A stretch of DNA of 12,280 nt from the NCBI GenBank assembly GCA_002390165.1, contig DGOU01000144.1, positions 17,683 to 29,962 of the forward strand. Direction: 5' to 3'. The notes below the pieces were generated by a model, which was not told the origin of the DNA, did not search any database, and worked only from the letters and a program-made list of their open reading frames with translations. Positions 1 through 6,855 of this stretch are shown here, in pieces; within the stretch, counting starts at the first letter, position 1, and each line of letters opens with the position of its first letter. Source of the stretch: Lutibacter sp. UBA4458 (GTDB lineage: Bacteria; Bacteroidota; Bacteroidia; Flavobacteriales; Flavobacteriaceae). Both the position numbers and the translations under genes were made by a program.

Positions 1-2
1 AA

Positions 3-311
3 CTTAAAATTTATGATGAAATAGTGTCCAAATGCCATAGGTTTGAGCGAAAAGGAAAGACTATGCCTTATACTTCTGCAAATGGCTATATGTTTTCGCT
101 TTTCAATAAAGCTGGGGAAATTGGGTTTCGGTTTTCTAAAGAAGTTCAACAAAAGTATATTAAAAAATTTGATTCTTCCATTTACAAATCTTATAATGCT
201 GTTATGAAAGGTTATGTATTAATACCAGAGCAAATGCTTTCTGATTTAGATATTTTAGCAAAATACCTAAATGAAAGTTTTGATTATGTTATGAGCCTTG
301 AACCTAAATAG
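3..311 (+). CDS. Small protein of unknown function, 5' end outside the window (possibly TfoX/Sxy- or YjbR-like)
   Basis: The reading frame is open from the left edge, so the visible 102 residues are a C-terminal fragment and the GTG at 24 is most likely an internal Val codon, not the start. The visible protein is soluble, with no membrane segment. It has a central beta-rich part (ANGYMFSLF, then GEIGFRFSKE), a conserved-looking VMKGYVLIP stretch, and a helical tail ending SLEPK. The short fold with 'KGKT..YTSANGYMFS' followed by 'MK.YV.IP' resembles small bacterial TfoX-N/YjbR-like proteins, but this is from memory of the family and is tentative. It stops 18 nt before the VanZ-like gene and could be co-transcribed with it. 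No function is claimed. Confidence 0.6.
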   Translation, partial: LKIYDEIVSKCHRFERKGKTMPYTSANGYMFSLFNKAGEIGFRFSKEVQQKYIKKFDSSIYKSYNAVMKGYVLIPEQMLSDLDILAKYLNESFDYVMSLEPK

Positions 312-329
312 ATAATTCTAAATATATTT

Positions 330-764
330 ATGCCACTTTTTACTTCTTCCTTAGAAAAAAGATTTTGGTTATACTCATTATTGGTTTTAGTTGCAATACT
401 ATTTTCTCTTACTTTTGGTCGTCCATTGCAAAAAATATTTGTAAACCAAAACGTTCAAGCAGTTTTCTTTTTATTAGGAATGGTTTTAGTTGGTATAACC
501 ATTTTAATATATGGTTTAAAAGCCCAAACAAGTAAATCAGAATTAGCTATATGTGCAGTTTACATTATGTTAATTTTTAGATTAGGCGCCCCCGAACGCA
601 GCCATTTAATTGAGTATAGCGTTTTGGCAATTTTTATACATAAAGCACTTTTAGAAAGAATAAATAGTAAAAATAAAATGTTAAAAACTGCTGTTTTAGC
701 ATTCACTTTTACATTTATAATTGGTGTACTTGATGAAACCATTCAAGTATTTTTACCAAATTAG
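330..764 (+). CDS. VanZ-like membrane protein, C-terminally short
   Basis: A 144-aa integral membrane protein with hydrophobic segments at about residues 13-30, 43-62, 72-86 and 119-134. VanZ-family hallmarks are visible: ERSHLIEY (89-96) followed by a helix, then DETIQVFLPN at 135-144. In the family the latter motif (DE..Q.f.p.R) is normally followed by an Arg, an Asp-containing loop and a final membrane helix of about 25-30 residues. Here a TAG stop falls directly after the Asn, so that helix is missing, and none of the downstream frame resembles it. The VOC gene starts 39 nt later. VanZ proteins are linked to glycopeptide tolerance in some Gram-positives, but in Bacteroidota the role is unknown. 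The gene could be functional but short, or a remnant of a deletion. Confidence 0.75.
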   Translation: MPLFTSSLEKRFWLYSLLVLVAILFSLTFGRPLQKIFVNQNVQAVFFLLGMVLVGITILIYGLKAQTSKSELAICAVYIMLIFRLGAPERSHLIEYSVLAIFIHKALLERINSKNKMLKTAVLAFTFTFIIGVLDETIQVFLPN

Positions 765-803
765 AAAATAAAAAAAAATTATAACCAATTAAATTTTAAT
801 ATT

Positions 804-1241
804 ATGGCAAGAATTAATCCTTATTTAACCTTTAATGGTAATTGCGAAGAAGCATTTAACTTTTATAAATCCGTTTTTGGGGGCGAATTTGATCACATTG
901 GAAAATTTAAGGATATGCCAGAAAATCCTGAATGTCCAATTTCTGAATCGGATAAAAACAAAGTAATGCATGTTTCACTTCCTATAAGTAAAGAAACCAT
1001 TTTAATGGGCTCTGATACAAGCGGAGAGTGGTCTAACAATTTTAATCAAGGGAATAATTTTTCTATTTCAATAAATACAGATAATATTAAAGAAGCAGAT
1101 AAACTTTTTAGTGATCTTTCGCAGAAAGGGAAAATTATGATGCCCATGAATAAAACGTTTTGGAATTCATATTTTGGAATGTTTACGGATAAATATGGTA
1201 TTCAATGGATGGTAAGTTGTGCCTTAGATGGTGATAAATAA
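804..1241 (+). CDS. PhnB-like VOC (glyoxalase/bleomycin-resistance fold) family protein
   Basis: A 145-aa cytoplasmic protein. The N-terminus (INPYLTFNGNCEEAFNFYKS, residues 4-23) is the classic PhnB-like / '3-demethylubiquinone methyltransferase-like' VOC opening. It is followed by VFGGEF, a metal-side strand MHVSLPI (about 55-61) with ILMGSDT (66-72), a second beta-alpha unit with ISINTDNIKEADKLFSDLS, and the typical C-terminal FGMFTDKYGIQWMV (124-137). Length and order match single-gene PhnB-like proteins, which dimerise to build the two-module VOC site. The substrate cannot be read from the sequence, and PhnB itself has no firmly assigned reaction. It starts at an ATG 39 nt after the VanZ-like gene and precedes an SRPBCC gene by 35 nt, a pairing typical of small ligand-binding or detoxification genes. 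Confidence 0.88.
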   Translation: MARINPYLTFNGNCEEAFNFYKSVFGGEFDHIGKFKDMPENPECPISESDKNKVMHVSLPISKETILMGSDTSGEWSNNFNQGNNFSISINTDNIKEADKLFSDLSQKGKIMMPMNKTFWNSYFGMFTDKYGIQWMVSCALDGDK

Positions 1242-1276
1242 GTATATGTAATTAAATAGATTAACACTCAAAAAAA

Positions 1277-1729
1277 ATGGAACTAAGCGTAAATGTTGAT
1301 ATAGAAAAACCTATTAAAGAAGTTTGGAAAGCTATTACTGATTTTAAAAACTGTACAAGCTACATTAAAAGTATAATTAAACTAGATATTATTGAAGAGC
1401 CAAAAGGGACTTTAATTGGGTTTAAATGGAAAGAAACTAGAATGATGTTTGGTAAAGAAGCAACAGAAACTATGTGGATTACTGATTATGCCAAAAATAA
1501 ATTTTATCAAACAAAAGCTGAAAGTCATGGGTCTGTATATGTTTCAAAATTAATGGTTGAGCCTAATAATAAAAACACCAAATTAACCATGTCATTTTCC
1601 TCTGAACCACAAACGTTATTTGTAAAAATATTCTCTTTTTGCACTGGATTTATGTTAAAAGGTTTTATGAAAAAAGAATTATTAAAAGATTTAAATGATA
1701 TTAAATTTCATTTGGAAAACATAAAATAG
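1277..1729 (+). CDS. SRPBCC (START/Bet v1-like) family protein
   Basis: A 150-aa protein with the SRPBCC layout. It opens with MELSVNVDIEKPIKEVWKAI (strand 1 plus the 'P..VW..l.D' helix, residues 1-20), then FKNCTSYIKSI, a long curved sheet (IGFKWKETRMMFGKEATETM) and a C-terminal helix containing MLKGFMKKELLKDLNDIK (127-144). This fold makes a hydrophobic ligand-binding cavity. Members include polyketide cyclases, lipid-transfer proteins and AHSA1-like proteins, and nothing here fixes the ligand. It is the last of four same-direction genes and converges on the dinB-type gene across an 84-bp gap. The start follows an A-rich stretch (AAAAAAATGG), common for Bacteroidota genes with no Shine-Dalgarno sequence. 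Confidence 0.8.
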   Translation: MELSVNVDIEKPIKEVWKAITDFKNCTSYIKSIIKLDIIEEPKGTLIGFKWKETRMMFGKEATETMWITDYAKNKFYQTKAESHGSVYVSKLMVEPNNKNTKLTMSFSSEPQTLFVKIFSFCTGFMLKGFMKKELLKDLNDIKFHLENIK

Positions 1730-1813
1730 AATTATTTAATCGAATAATTTCAATTAATTAGTAGACATCAATAAAAGCTAAATTAGTACAGCCAATATTT
1801 TTTTGGAGGAACA

Positions 1814-3031
1814 TTATCGTCTCCTATTTGCCAGTAAAGGTGGAGGTTCTCCATTAAAAGAATTCCATCGGCTAATACTTTTTGCACCAATGCCTGAAGC
1901 CCTAATAACCGCTCTGTCTCCATAACGTTCACGCATTTTATCCATTGCTTGATATAAGTTTATTATTTTATCATTGTCTTCAAATAAATTAATTTGATGC
2001 CCACCACTTACCAAATGGCTAAATTTAACACCAATTAACCGCACTAATAATCTACGTTGGTATAATGTTTTGTACAAGTCCATTACAATTGGTAAAATAG
2101 AATGATCTGAAGAACTATATGAAATCCGTTTTTGCTTAGTATACGTTTGAAAATCAGAATACCGAATTTTAAACGTAATACAAGCGGTTAATTTATCGCC
2201 TCTCCGTAATTGGAAAATTAAATTTTCGGTCATTGCTACAATAATACTTTTCAGTTTTGTAATATCAGTTGTGTCTTTATCAAATGTTCGTTCTGTTGAA
2301 ATGGATTTTCGTTCATGGTATTTTATAACTGGTGTGTTATCAATTCCGTTAGCTTTTTTCCAAATAATGCTACCAGACTTTCCAAAAACTTTAGACATCA
2401 TATTAACTGGCATTTCTTGTACCGTTTTTATCTGCTTAATACCTAAATCACATAAAGTATTGTATGTTTTTTCACCTACCATTGGTATTTTACGAACCGA
2501 TAAGGGAGCAAGAAAAAACTTTTCTGTACCTACATTTACTTTTATTTCGTTGTTAGGTTTAGCTTCGCCAGTGGCTATTTTTGAAACCGTTTTATTTGCT
2601 GATAACCCAAATGAAATAGGCAAACCCGTTTCTCTAATAATTTTAGTTCGCAATTCTGAAGCCAATTGATGGCACCCAAAAAATTGATCCATTCCTGTTA
2701 AATCAATATAAAACTCATCAATAGATGATTTTTCATATAAAGGAACGGCATCCTTTATAACATCCGTTACTAGCTTAGAATATTTGGTATAAATTCCACT
2801 ATTGCCACGTAACACAATAGCTTCTGGACAAAGTTGTTTTGCCATACGCATAGGCATTGCAGAATGTACACCATATTTGCGAGCTTCGTAACTACAACTG
2901 GCAACAACACCTCTATCGGATGTACCACCAATTAAAACAGGTTTTTTTTCTAATCTGCTATCAAGTAGACGTTCACACGATACAAAAAAGGTATCTAAAT
3001 CCATATGTACAATGCTTCGTTCTAAACTCAT
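1814..3031 (-). CDS. dinB: Y-family translesion DNA polymerase (DNA polymerase IV type)
   Basis: A 405-aa Y-family polymerase for copying past DNA lesions. Motif I is MDLDTFFVSCE (10-20), with metal-binding D11 and probable steric gate F16. The palm motif is SSIDEFYID (102-110), with D105 and E106, so all catalytic carboxylates are present. GLSANKTVSKIA (142-153) is the conserved finger/palm segment, a helix-hairpin-helix follows at about 180-200 (KIPMVGEKTYNTL), and the little-finger domain at about 240-345. QINLF at 346-350 is a textbook beta-clamp binding motif. The C-terminus ends in a Pro/Arg-rich tail (GEPPPLLANRRR) that I associate with the Bacteroidota branch. Its ATG overlaps the stop of the upstream dnaE-type gene (ATGA, 3028-3031), implying translational coupling. 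Unlike ImuB of proteobacterial mutasomes, it is not catalytically dead. Confidence 0.95.
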   Translation of the reverse strand: MSLERSIVHMDLDTFFVSCERLLDSRLEKKPVLIGGTSDRGVVASCSYEARKYGVHSAMPMRMAKQLCPEAIVLRGNSGIYTKYSKLVTDVIKDAVPLYEKSSIDEFYIDLTGMDQFFGCHQLASELRTKIIRETGLPISFGLSANKTVSKIATGEAKPNNEIKVNVGTEKFFLAPLSVRKIPMVGEKTYNTLCDLGIKQIKTVQEMPVNMMSKVFGKSGSIIWKKANGIDNTPVIKYHERKSISTERTFDKDTTDITKLKSIIVAMTENLIFQLRRGDKLTACITFKIRYSDFQTYTKQKRISYSSSDHSILPIVMDLYKTLYQRRLLVRLIGVKFSHLVSGGHQINLFEDNDKIINLYQAMDKMRERYGDRAVIRASGIGAKSISRWNSFNGEPPPLLANRRR

Positions 3032-5997
3032 ACATATTCTTTTTTAAAATTATCTGTATATCTTGAATCTTGAATTATTGCTTGTTTTTCAAAAGTTATC
3101 ACTTCAATACTTATGCAATCAAATTCTTCTACAACCTTGCCTTTTATTTTATATACTCCTCGTCCTTTAATAGGATATTTTTTTACAGTTGGCGGAAAAT
3201 GTACCGTATCTATATGATCTCCTTTTTTATCTACAAAAGTTCCAAAATACATTAATTCACCTTTTGAAGTACTGGTTCTTTTTGCCGTTACATAATAGCC
3301 ATATACCGTAACAACTTTTCCAATAAAGTTTGTAAAATCTTTTGCTGCTATCTTTTGTTTAATAGGTTGGGTTAATAAATTAAAAGGATTGCATAATGGA
3401 AATCCTAAATACTGAATTTCATCAAAAGCATCTTCAAAGTTATCACAACTTAAAGTGGGGGTGTTATACACTACTTTTTCTGATTTAAAAAGCGTAACAA
3501 TGTGTTCTTCTTGTGGTACTTTATTTACTTTCATATAAGCTTCCCATAGCAACTCTCGCTTATTTCTTCCTGTAAATTTAAAAGCGTTTATTTTTATTAA
3601 AATAGCCAGTTGTTCTAATGAAATAGAAACACGCTCTATAAAATCATCTAAATCTAAAAAAGGACCATTTTTTTTACGTACTTCTACAATTTTTGAGGCA
3701 TTTTTAACTTCAAAACTTTCTAACATCATAAAACCTAAATAAATATTATTTTCTTCAATATAATTTTGATAATAGGATTTATTAATGGTTGGCGGATGAA
3801 TAACAGCTCCGTTCATTCTAGCATCGTGTACATAATATTCTGGACGATAAAAACCACCAAAATTATTGAGTGTTGCTACTAAATATTCTAACGGATAATA
3901 GGCTTTTAAAAACAAACTTTGATAGCTTTCAACCGCATACGATGCTGAATGCCCTTTGGCAAAAGCATATCCGGCAAAACTTTCAATTTGTCGCCAAATT
4001 TCAGAGGTTAAAGTATACGCATGACCTTTTGCTTTGCAATTATTAAAAAACTGATTTTTAACTTTTAAAAATTCTTCACGCGATCTAAATTTTCCACTCA
4101 TACCACGCCGTAACATATCGGCTTCTCCTAAATTTAATCCTCCAAAATAATGTGCCACTTTTATAACATCTTCCTGATATACCATAACGCCGTAAGTTTC
4201 TGGCATAATTTCTAATAATATTGGATGCGCATCTTTTCTGCGTTTAGGATTTCGATATCTTTTTATATATTCACGCATCATACCTGATTTTGAAACGCCT
4301 GGCCTAATAACAGAGCTGGCGGCAACCAATCCTAAATAATTATCTACTTGTAATTTTTTTAATAACATTCGCATTGCTGGCGATTCTACATAAAAACAAC
4401 CTATTGCTTTTGCGTTTCTTAATAAATATTTAATTTTTTCATCTTCTTTAAAACGCTTAATATCATGAATGTCAATTGCTGAATGCGTTGGATGGTTATA
4501 TTTTACTATATCTACTGCTTCGCGTATTTTTCCTAAACCACGCTGACTTAAAATATCAAATTTGTATAATCCAATATCTTCGGCAATTACCATATCAAAC
4601 ATAGCTGTAGAAAACCCTTTTGGAGGTAAATATGTTGCCGTATAATAATCTATAGGTTTCTCTGAAATTAAAATTCCACCAGGATGAATACCCAAATAAT
4701 TTGGAAACCCCTGAATGTATTTACTATAAATTAGCACTAATTTTGATAAATTATCTAATTGATTAGGATTAAAATTATTGGTTGTTAGCTTGTCTATTTC
4801 ATCTTTTGGCAACCCAAATACTTTACCTAATTCTCTAACGGAAGCTTTGTATTTAAAGGTATTATAAACTGCAATTAAAGAAGTGTTTTTAAATCTTTTG
4901 AAAATAAAAGTCATAATATCATCTCTATCTCTCCACGAAAAATCCAAATCAAAATCGGGCGGATTAGTACGATATAGGTTTATAAACCGCTCAAAATACA
5001 AATCTAGTTCAATAGGGTCAACATCTGTAATTCGTAACAAATATGCAACAATACTATTGGCTCCACTTCCTCTACCAACATAGTAATATCCCATACTTCT
5101 GGCATATTTTAAGATTTTCCAATTAATTAAAAAGTACGATACAAATTGCTTTTCTTTTATAATTGCAAGCTCTTTTTCTAATCTGGTAAACACGCGTTCT
5201 CCTAGTTTTTTATAACGATAATCTAAACCGCTATACGCTAATTTTCGAAGTAATTTAAAATCTAATATTTCATTATTACTATATGTCTTTTGATTTTTAG
5301 GAATTCCTTTTTTAATATCAAATTTAATAGTACAAGCGGCTATTAACTTTTGAGTATTTTTAATAATTTGAGGATATTCTGCATATATTTCTTTTAAGAT
5401 ATCTTCAGAAATCATAATATCACTTTCCTTTCCTTGTTCCGATTTTGGTAATTTACTTAACAACGTATTATTATCGATAGCTCGTAATAATCGGTGGGTA
5501 TTAAATCCTTTTTTATGTTGAAATGAAACTGGTTGCAAAATCACTAATTTATCTTGTTGAAATCGCCATTCAGAAAATTTTAAGTGATTTAAATCCGATG
5601 GTTTAACGCCTATAAATTCATTTTTATTCAGTTTAAATACTTCATTTTTAAAAGGATAAATAACAAATGTATTTGAAAGTTGCCTTGCTGTTTTTGGAAC
5701 AGAAAACTTATCTAAATGTAATAATTCAGATAAATAATTATTAATCTGCTGGTAGCCTTTATTGTTTTTTGCTATAATAATAAATTGCTGTTTTACTCCA
5801 TTTCTAAAATCTACTCCAAGCACTGGTTTTACAGCATATTTAGTTGCTAAACGCACAAAATCTAGATTTGCTGAAGTACTATTTATATCTGTTAAACAAA
5901 GTGTTGAAATTTTAAGTTTAGAAGCCAAAAACAACAATTCCTCTGGCTTTATGGTGCCATATCGTAAACTAAAATATGTATGCGTGTTTAAATACAT
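3028..5997 (-). CDS. dnaE2: Error-prone-type DNA polymerase III alpha subunit (short DnaE, DnaE2-like)
   Basis: A C-family polymerase of 989 aa, shorter than replicative DnaE (about 1150 aa or more). Order: degenerate PHP domain (about 1-100), palm with GRGSGANSIVAYLL (308-321) and PDFDLDF (347-353; catalytic D350 and D352), third catalytic Asp in KFDIL (D481), fingers with YQEDVIKVAHYFGG and LGEADMLRRGM, FAGYAFAKGHSASYA (674-688), helix-hairpin-helix (about 760-815), and a C-terminal OB fold (about 890-970). Where the PHP metal site normally has HxH, this protein has NTH (4-6), and the usual TDH is TDI (36-38), so metal-dependent proofreading is unlikely. A degenerate clamp motif, IVTLF (833-837), lacks the Gln. 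It is coupled to the dinB-type gene by a 4-nt overlap and divergent from the S24 regulator. The symbol reflects similarity to error-prone DnaE2; biochemical fidelity is inferred. Confidence 0.92.
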   Translation of the reverse strand: MYLNTHTYFSLRYGTIKPEELLFLASKLKISTLCLTDINSTSANLDFVRLATKYAVKPVLGVDFRNGVKQQFIIIAKNNKGYQQINNYLSELLHLDKFSVPKTARQLSNTFVIYPFKNEVFKLNKNEFIGVKPSDLNHLKFSEWRFQQDKLVILQPVSFQHKKGFNTHRLLRAIDNNTLLSKLPKSEQGKESDIMISEDILKEIYAEYPQIIKNTQKLIAACTIKFDIKKGIPKNQKTYSNNEILDFKLLRKLAYSGLDYRYKKLGERVFTRLEKELAIIKEKQFVSYFLINWKILKYARSMGYYYVGRGSGANSIVAYLLRITDVDPIELDLYFERFINLYRTNPPDFDLDFSWRDRDDIMTFIFKRFKNTSLIAVYNTFKYKASVRELGKVFGLPKDEIDKLTTNNFNPNQLDNLSKLVLIYSKYIQGFPNYLGIHPGGILISEKPIDYYTATYLPPKGFSTAMFDMVIAEDIGLYKFDILSQRGLGKIREAVDIVKYNHPTHSAIDIHDIKRFKEDEKIKYLLRNAKAIGCFYVESPAMRMLLKKLQVDNYLGLVAASSVIRPGVSKSGMMREYIKRYRNPKRRKDAHPILLEIMPETYGVMVYQEDVIKVAHYFGGLNLGEADMLRRGMSGKFRSREEFLKVKNQFFNNCKAKGHAYTLTSEIWRQIESFAGYAFAKGHSASYAVESYQSLFLKAYYPLEYLVATLNNFGGFYRPEYYVHDARMNGAVIHPPTINKSYYQNYIEENNIYLGFMMLESFEVKNASKIVEVRKKNGPFLDLDDFIERVSISLEQLAILIKINAFKFTGRNKRELLWEAYMKVNKVPQEEHIVTLFKSEKVVYNTPTLSCDNFEDAFDEIQYLGFPLCNPFNLLTQPIKQKIAAKDFTNFIGKVVTVYGYYVTAKRTSTSKGELMYFGTFVDKKGDHIDTVHFPPTVKKYPIKGRGVYKIKGKVVEEFDCISIEVITFEKQAIIQDSRYTDNFKKEYV

Positions 5998-6081
5998 TAT
6001 TTGTTAAAATATTAGGTAGCTCGTTATTTTTTGCTAAATTAGCTTATTATTTGAGCATTTGTTGCTCATAAAATTAGCATT
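5998..6081. promoter_or_regulatory. Divergent control region between dnaE2-like and S24-regulator genes, with candidate operators
   Basis: This 84-bp gap must hold the promoters of both arms of the damage module. Two inverted repeats are visible. One is TGAGCA-N5-TGCTCA (6052-6068, perfect 6-bp arms) and the other is GCTAA-A-TTAGC (6033-6043). There is also an imperfect direct repeat: TTGCTAAATTAGC at 6031-6043 and TTGCTCATAAAATTAGC at 6062-6078. A near-consensus -7 element for the rightward gene, TATTATTTG (6045-6053, one base too long between TA and TTTG), overlaps the start of the 6-5-6 palindrome. A repressor bound there would block RNA polymerase. I could not identify a convincing leftward promoter. 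That the S24 protein binds here is inferred from position and symmetry. Confidence 0.55.
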
Positions 6082-6855
6082 ATGAATTTTTTACCCAATA
6101 ATATTAAACATATTAGAACCTTAAAAGGCTTAACCCAAGAGCAATTTGCAGAAGATTTAAATGTATCTCGCTCAAGAATAAGCTCTTATGAAGAGAATAG
6201 AGCAATTCCTCCAATAGATTTTTTAGTGCAACTTTCAGATTATTTTACAATTCCGATTGATGTTTTAATTAAAAACGATTTATCTAAAACAAATAATAGT
6301 TCGTTTATTGAAATTGGAAATAAAAGAGTATTATTTCCTATAACTATTGATGGTGCTAACGAAGATTTAATTGAAATTATTCCTGTTGAAGCTTCCGCAG
6401 GTTATTTAAGAGGTTACGCCGACCCTGAATATATAGAACATTTAAACAAAATAAAATTACCATTTTTACCTGTAGGAACACACAGAGCGTTTCCTATTAA
6501 AGGAGATTCTATGATTCCTGTAAAAAGTGGTTCGTACATTGTAGCACGTTTTATTGAAAATGTACAAGATATAAAAGATGGTAAAACCTATATTATACTC
6601 ACTTTAAATGATGGAATAGTATATAAACGTGTATATAAAGAACTAGAAGAACACAACATGTTACTTTTAGTTTCTGATAATAAAAAGTATGACCCGTATT
6701 ATGTAAAAGAAGAGGAAGTGTTAGAATTGTGGGAATTTACCTGTAGTATTAACACTCAGGAATATGAAGAACATGAACTAAAAATAAGTAGTATTGCAAC
6801 TATGCTTACACAATTAGGAGTAGAATTAAAGGAATTAGAAAAAACCTATAAATAG
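6082..6855 (+). CDS. LexA/cI-like repressor: HTH (XRE) plus S24 self-cleaving peptidase
   Basis: A 257-aa regulator. Residues 6-62 form an XRE/cI-type helix-turn-helix (IRTLKGLTQEQFAEDLNVSR, then SRISSYEENRAIPP) rather than the winged helix of classical LexA. The C-terminal half is an S24 peptidase with a potential Ala-Gly cleavage site A106-G107 (VEASAGY), nucleophile S143 in FPIKGDSMIP, and general-base K182 in GIVYKRVY. Spacing from cleavage site to Ser (37) and Ser to Lys (39) is close to LexA, so RecA-stimulated self-cleavage is plausible. A tail of about 35 residues (222-257) beyond the peptidase fold ends in a helical, possibly coiled-coil stretch. It is divergent from the dnaE2-dinB pair and overlaps the next gene by 1 nt. 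Functionally it is the likely LexA equivalent for this module; orthology to LexA is not claimed. Confidence 0.9.
   Translation: MNFLPNNIKHIRTLKGLTQEQFAEDLNVSRSRISSYEENRAIPPIDFLVQLSDYFTIPIDVLIKNDLSKTNNSSFIEIGNKRVLFPITIDGANEDLIEIIPVEASAGYLRGYADPEYIEHLNKIKLPFLPVGTHRAFPIKGDSMIPVKSGSYIVARFIENVQDIKDGKTYIILTLNDGIVYKRVYKELEEHNMLLLVSDNKKYDPYYVKEEEVLELWEFTCSINTQEYEEHELKISSIATMLTQLGVELKELEKTYK

Noticed and set aside
24..26. GTG as the start of the first gene
   Set aside because: The frame is open and protein-like to the window edge, so this is probably an internal Val codon and the gene begins outside the window.
1730..1749. AT-only inverted repeat AATTATT/AATAATT after the SRPBCC gene as a terminator
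   Set aside because: Seven A-T pairs with a 6-nt loop and no T-run after it; expected by chance in such AT-rich DNA.
2271..2669. A 132-residue + strand frame inside the dinB-type gene
   Set aside because: It is fully antisense to a gene with clear catalytic motifs, and its translation shows no recognisable domain.
1814..5997. A classical imuA-imuB-dnaE2 cassette
   Set aside because: There is no ImuA (RecA-like) gene, and the Y-family protein keeps all catalytic residues, so the ImuB name would be misleading.
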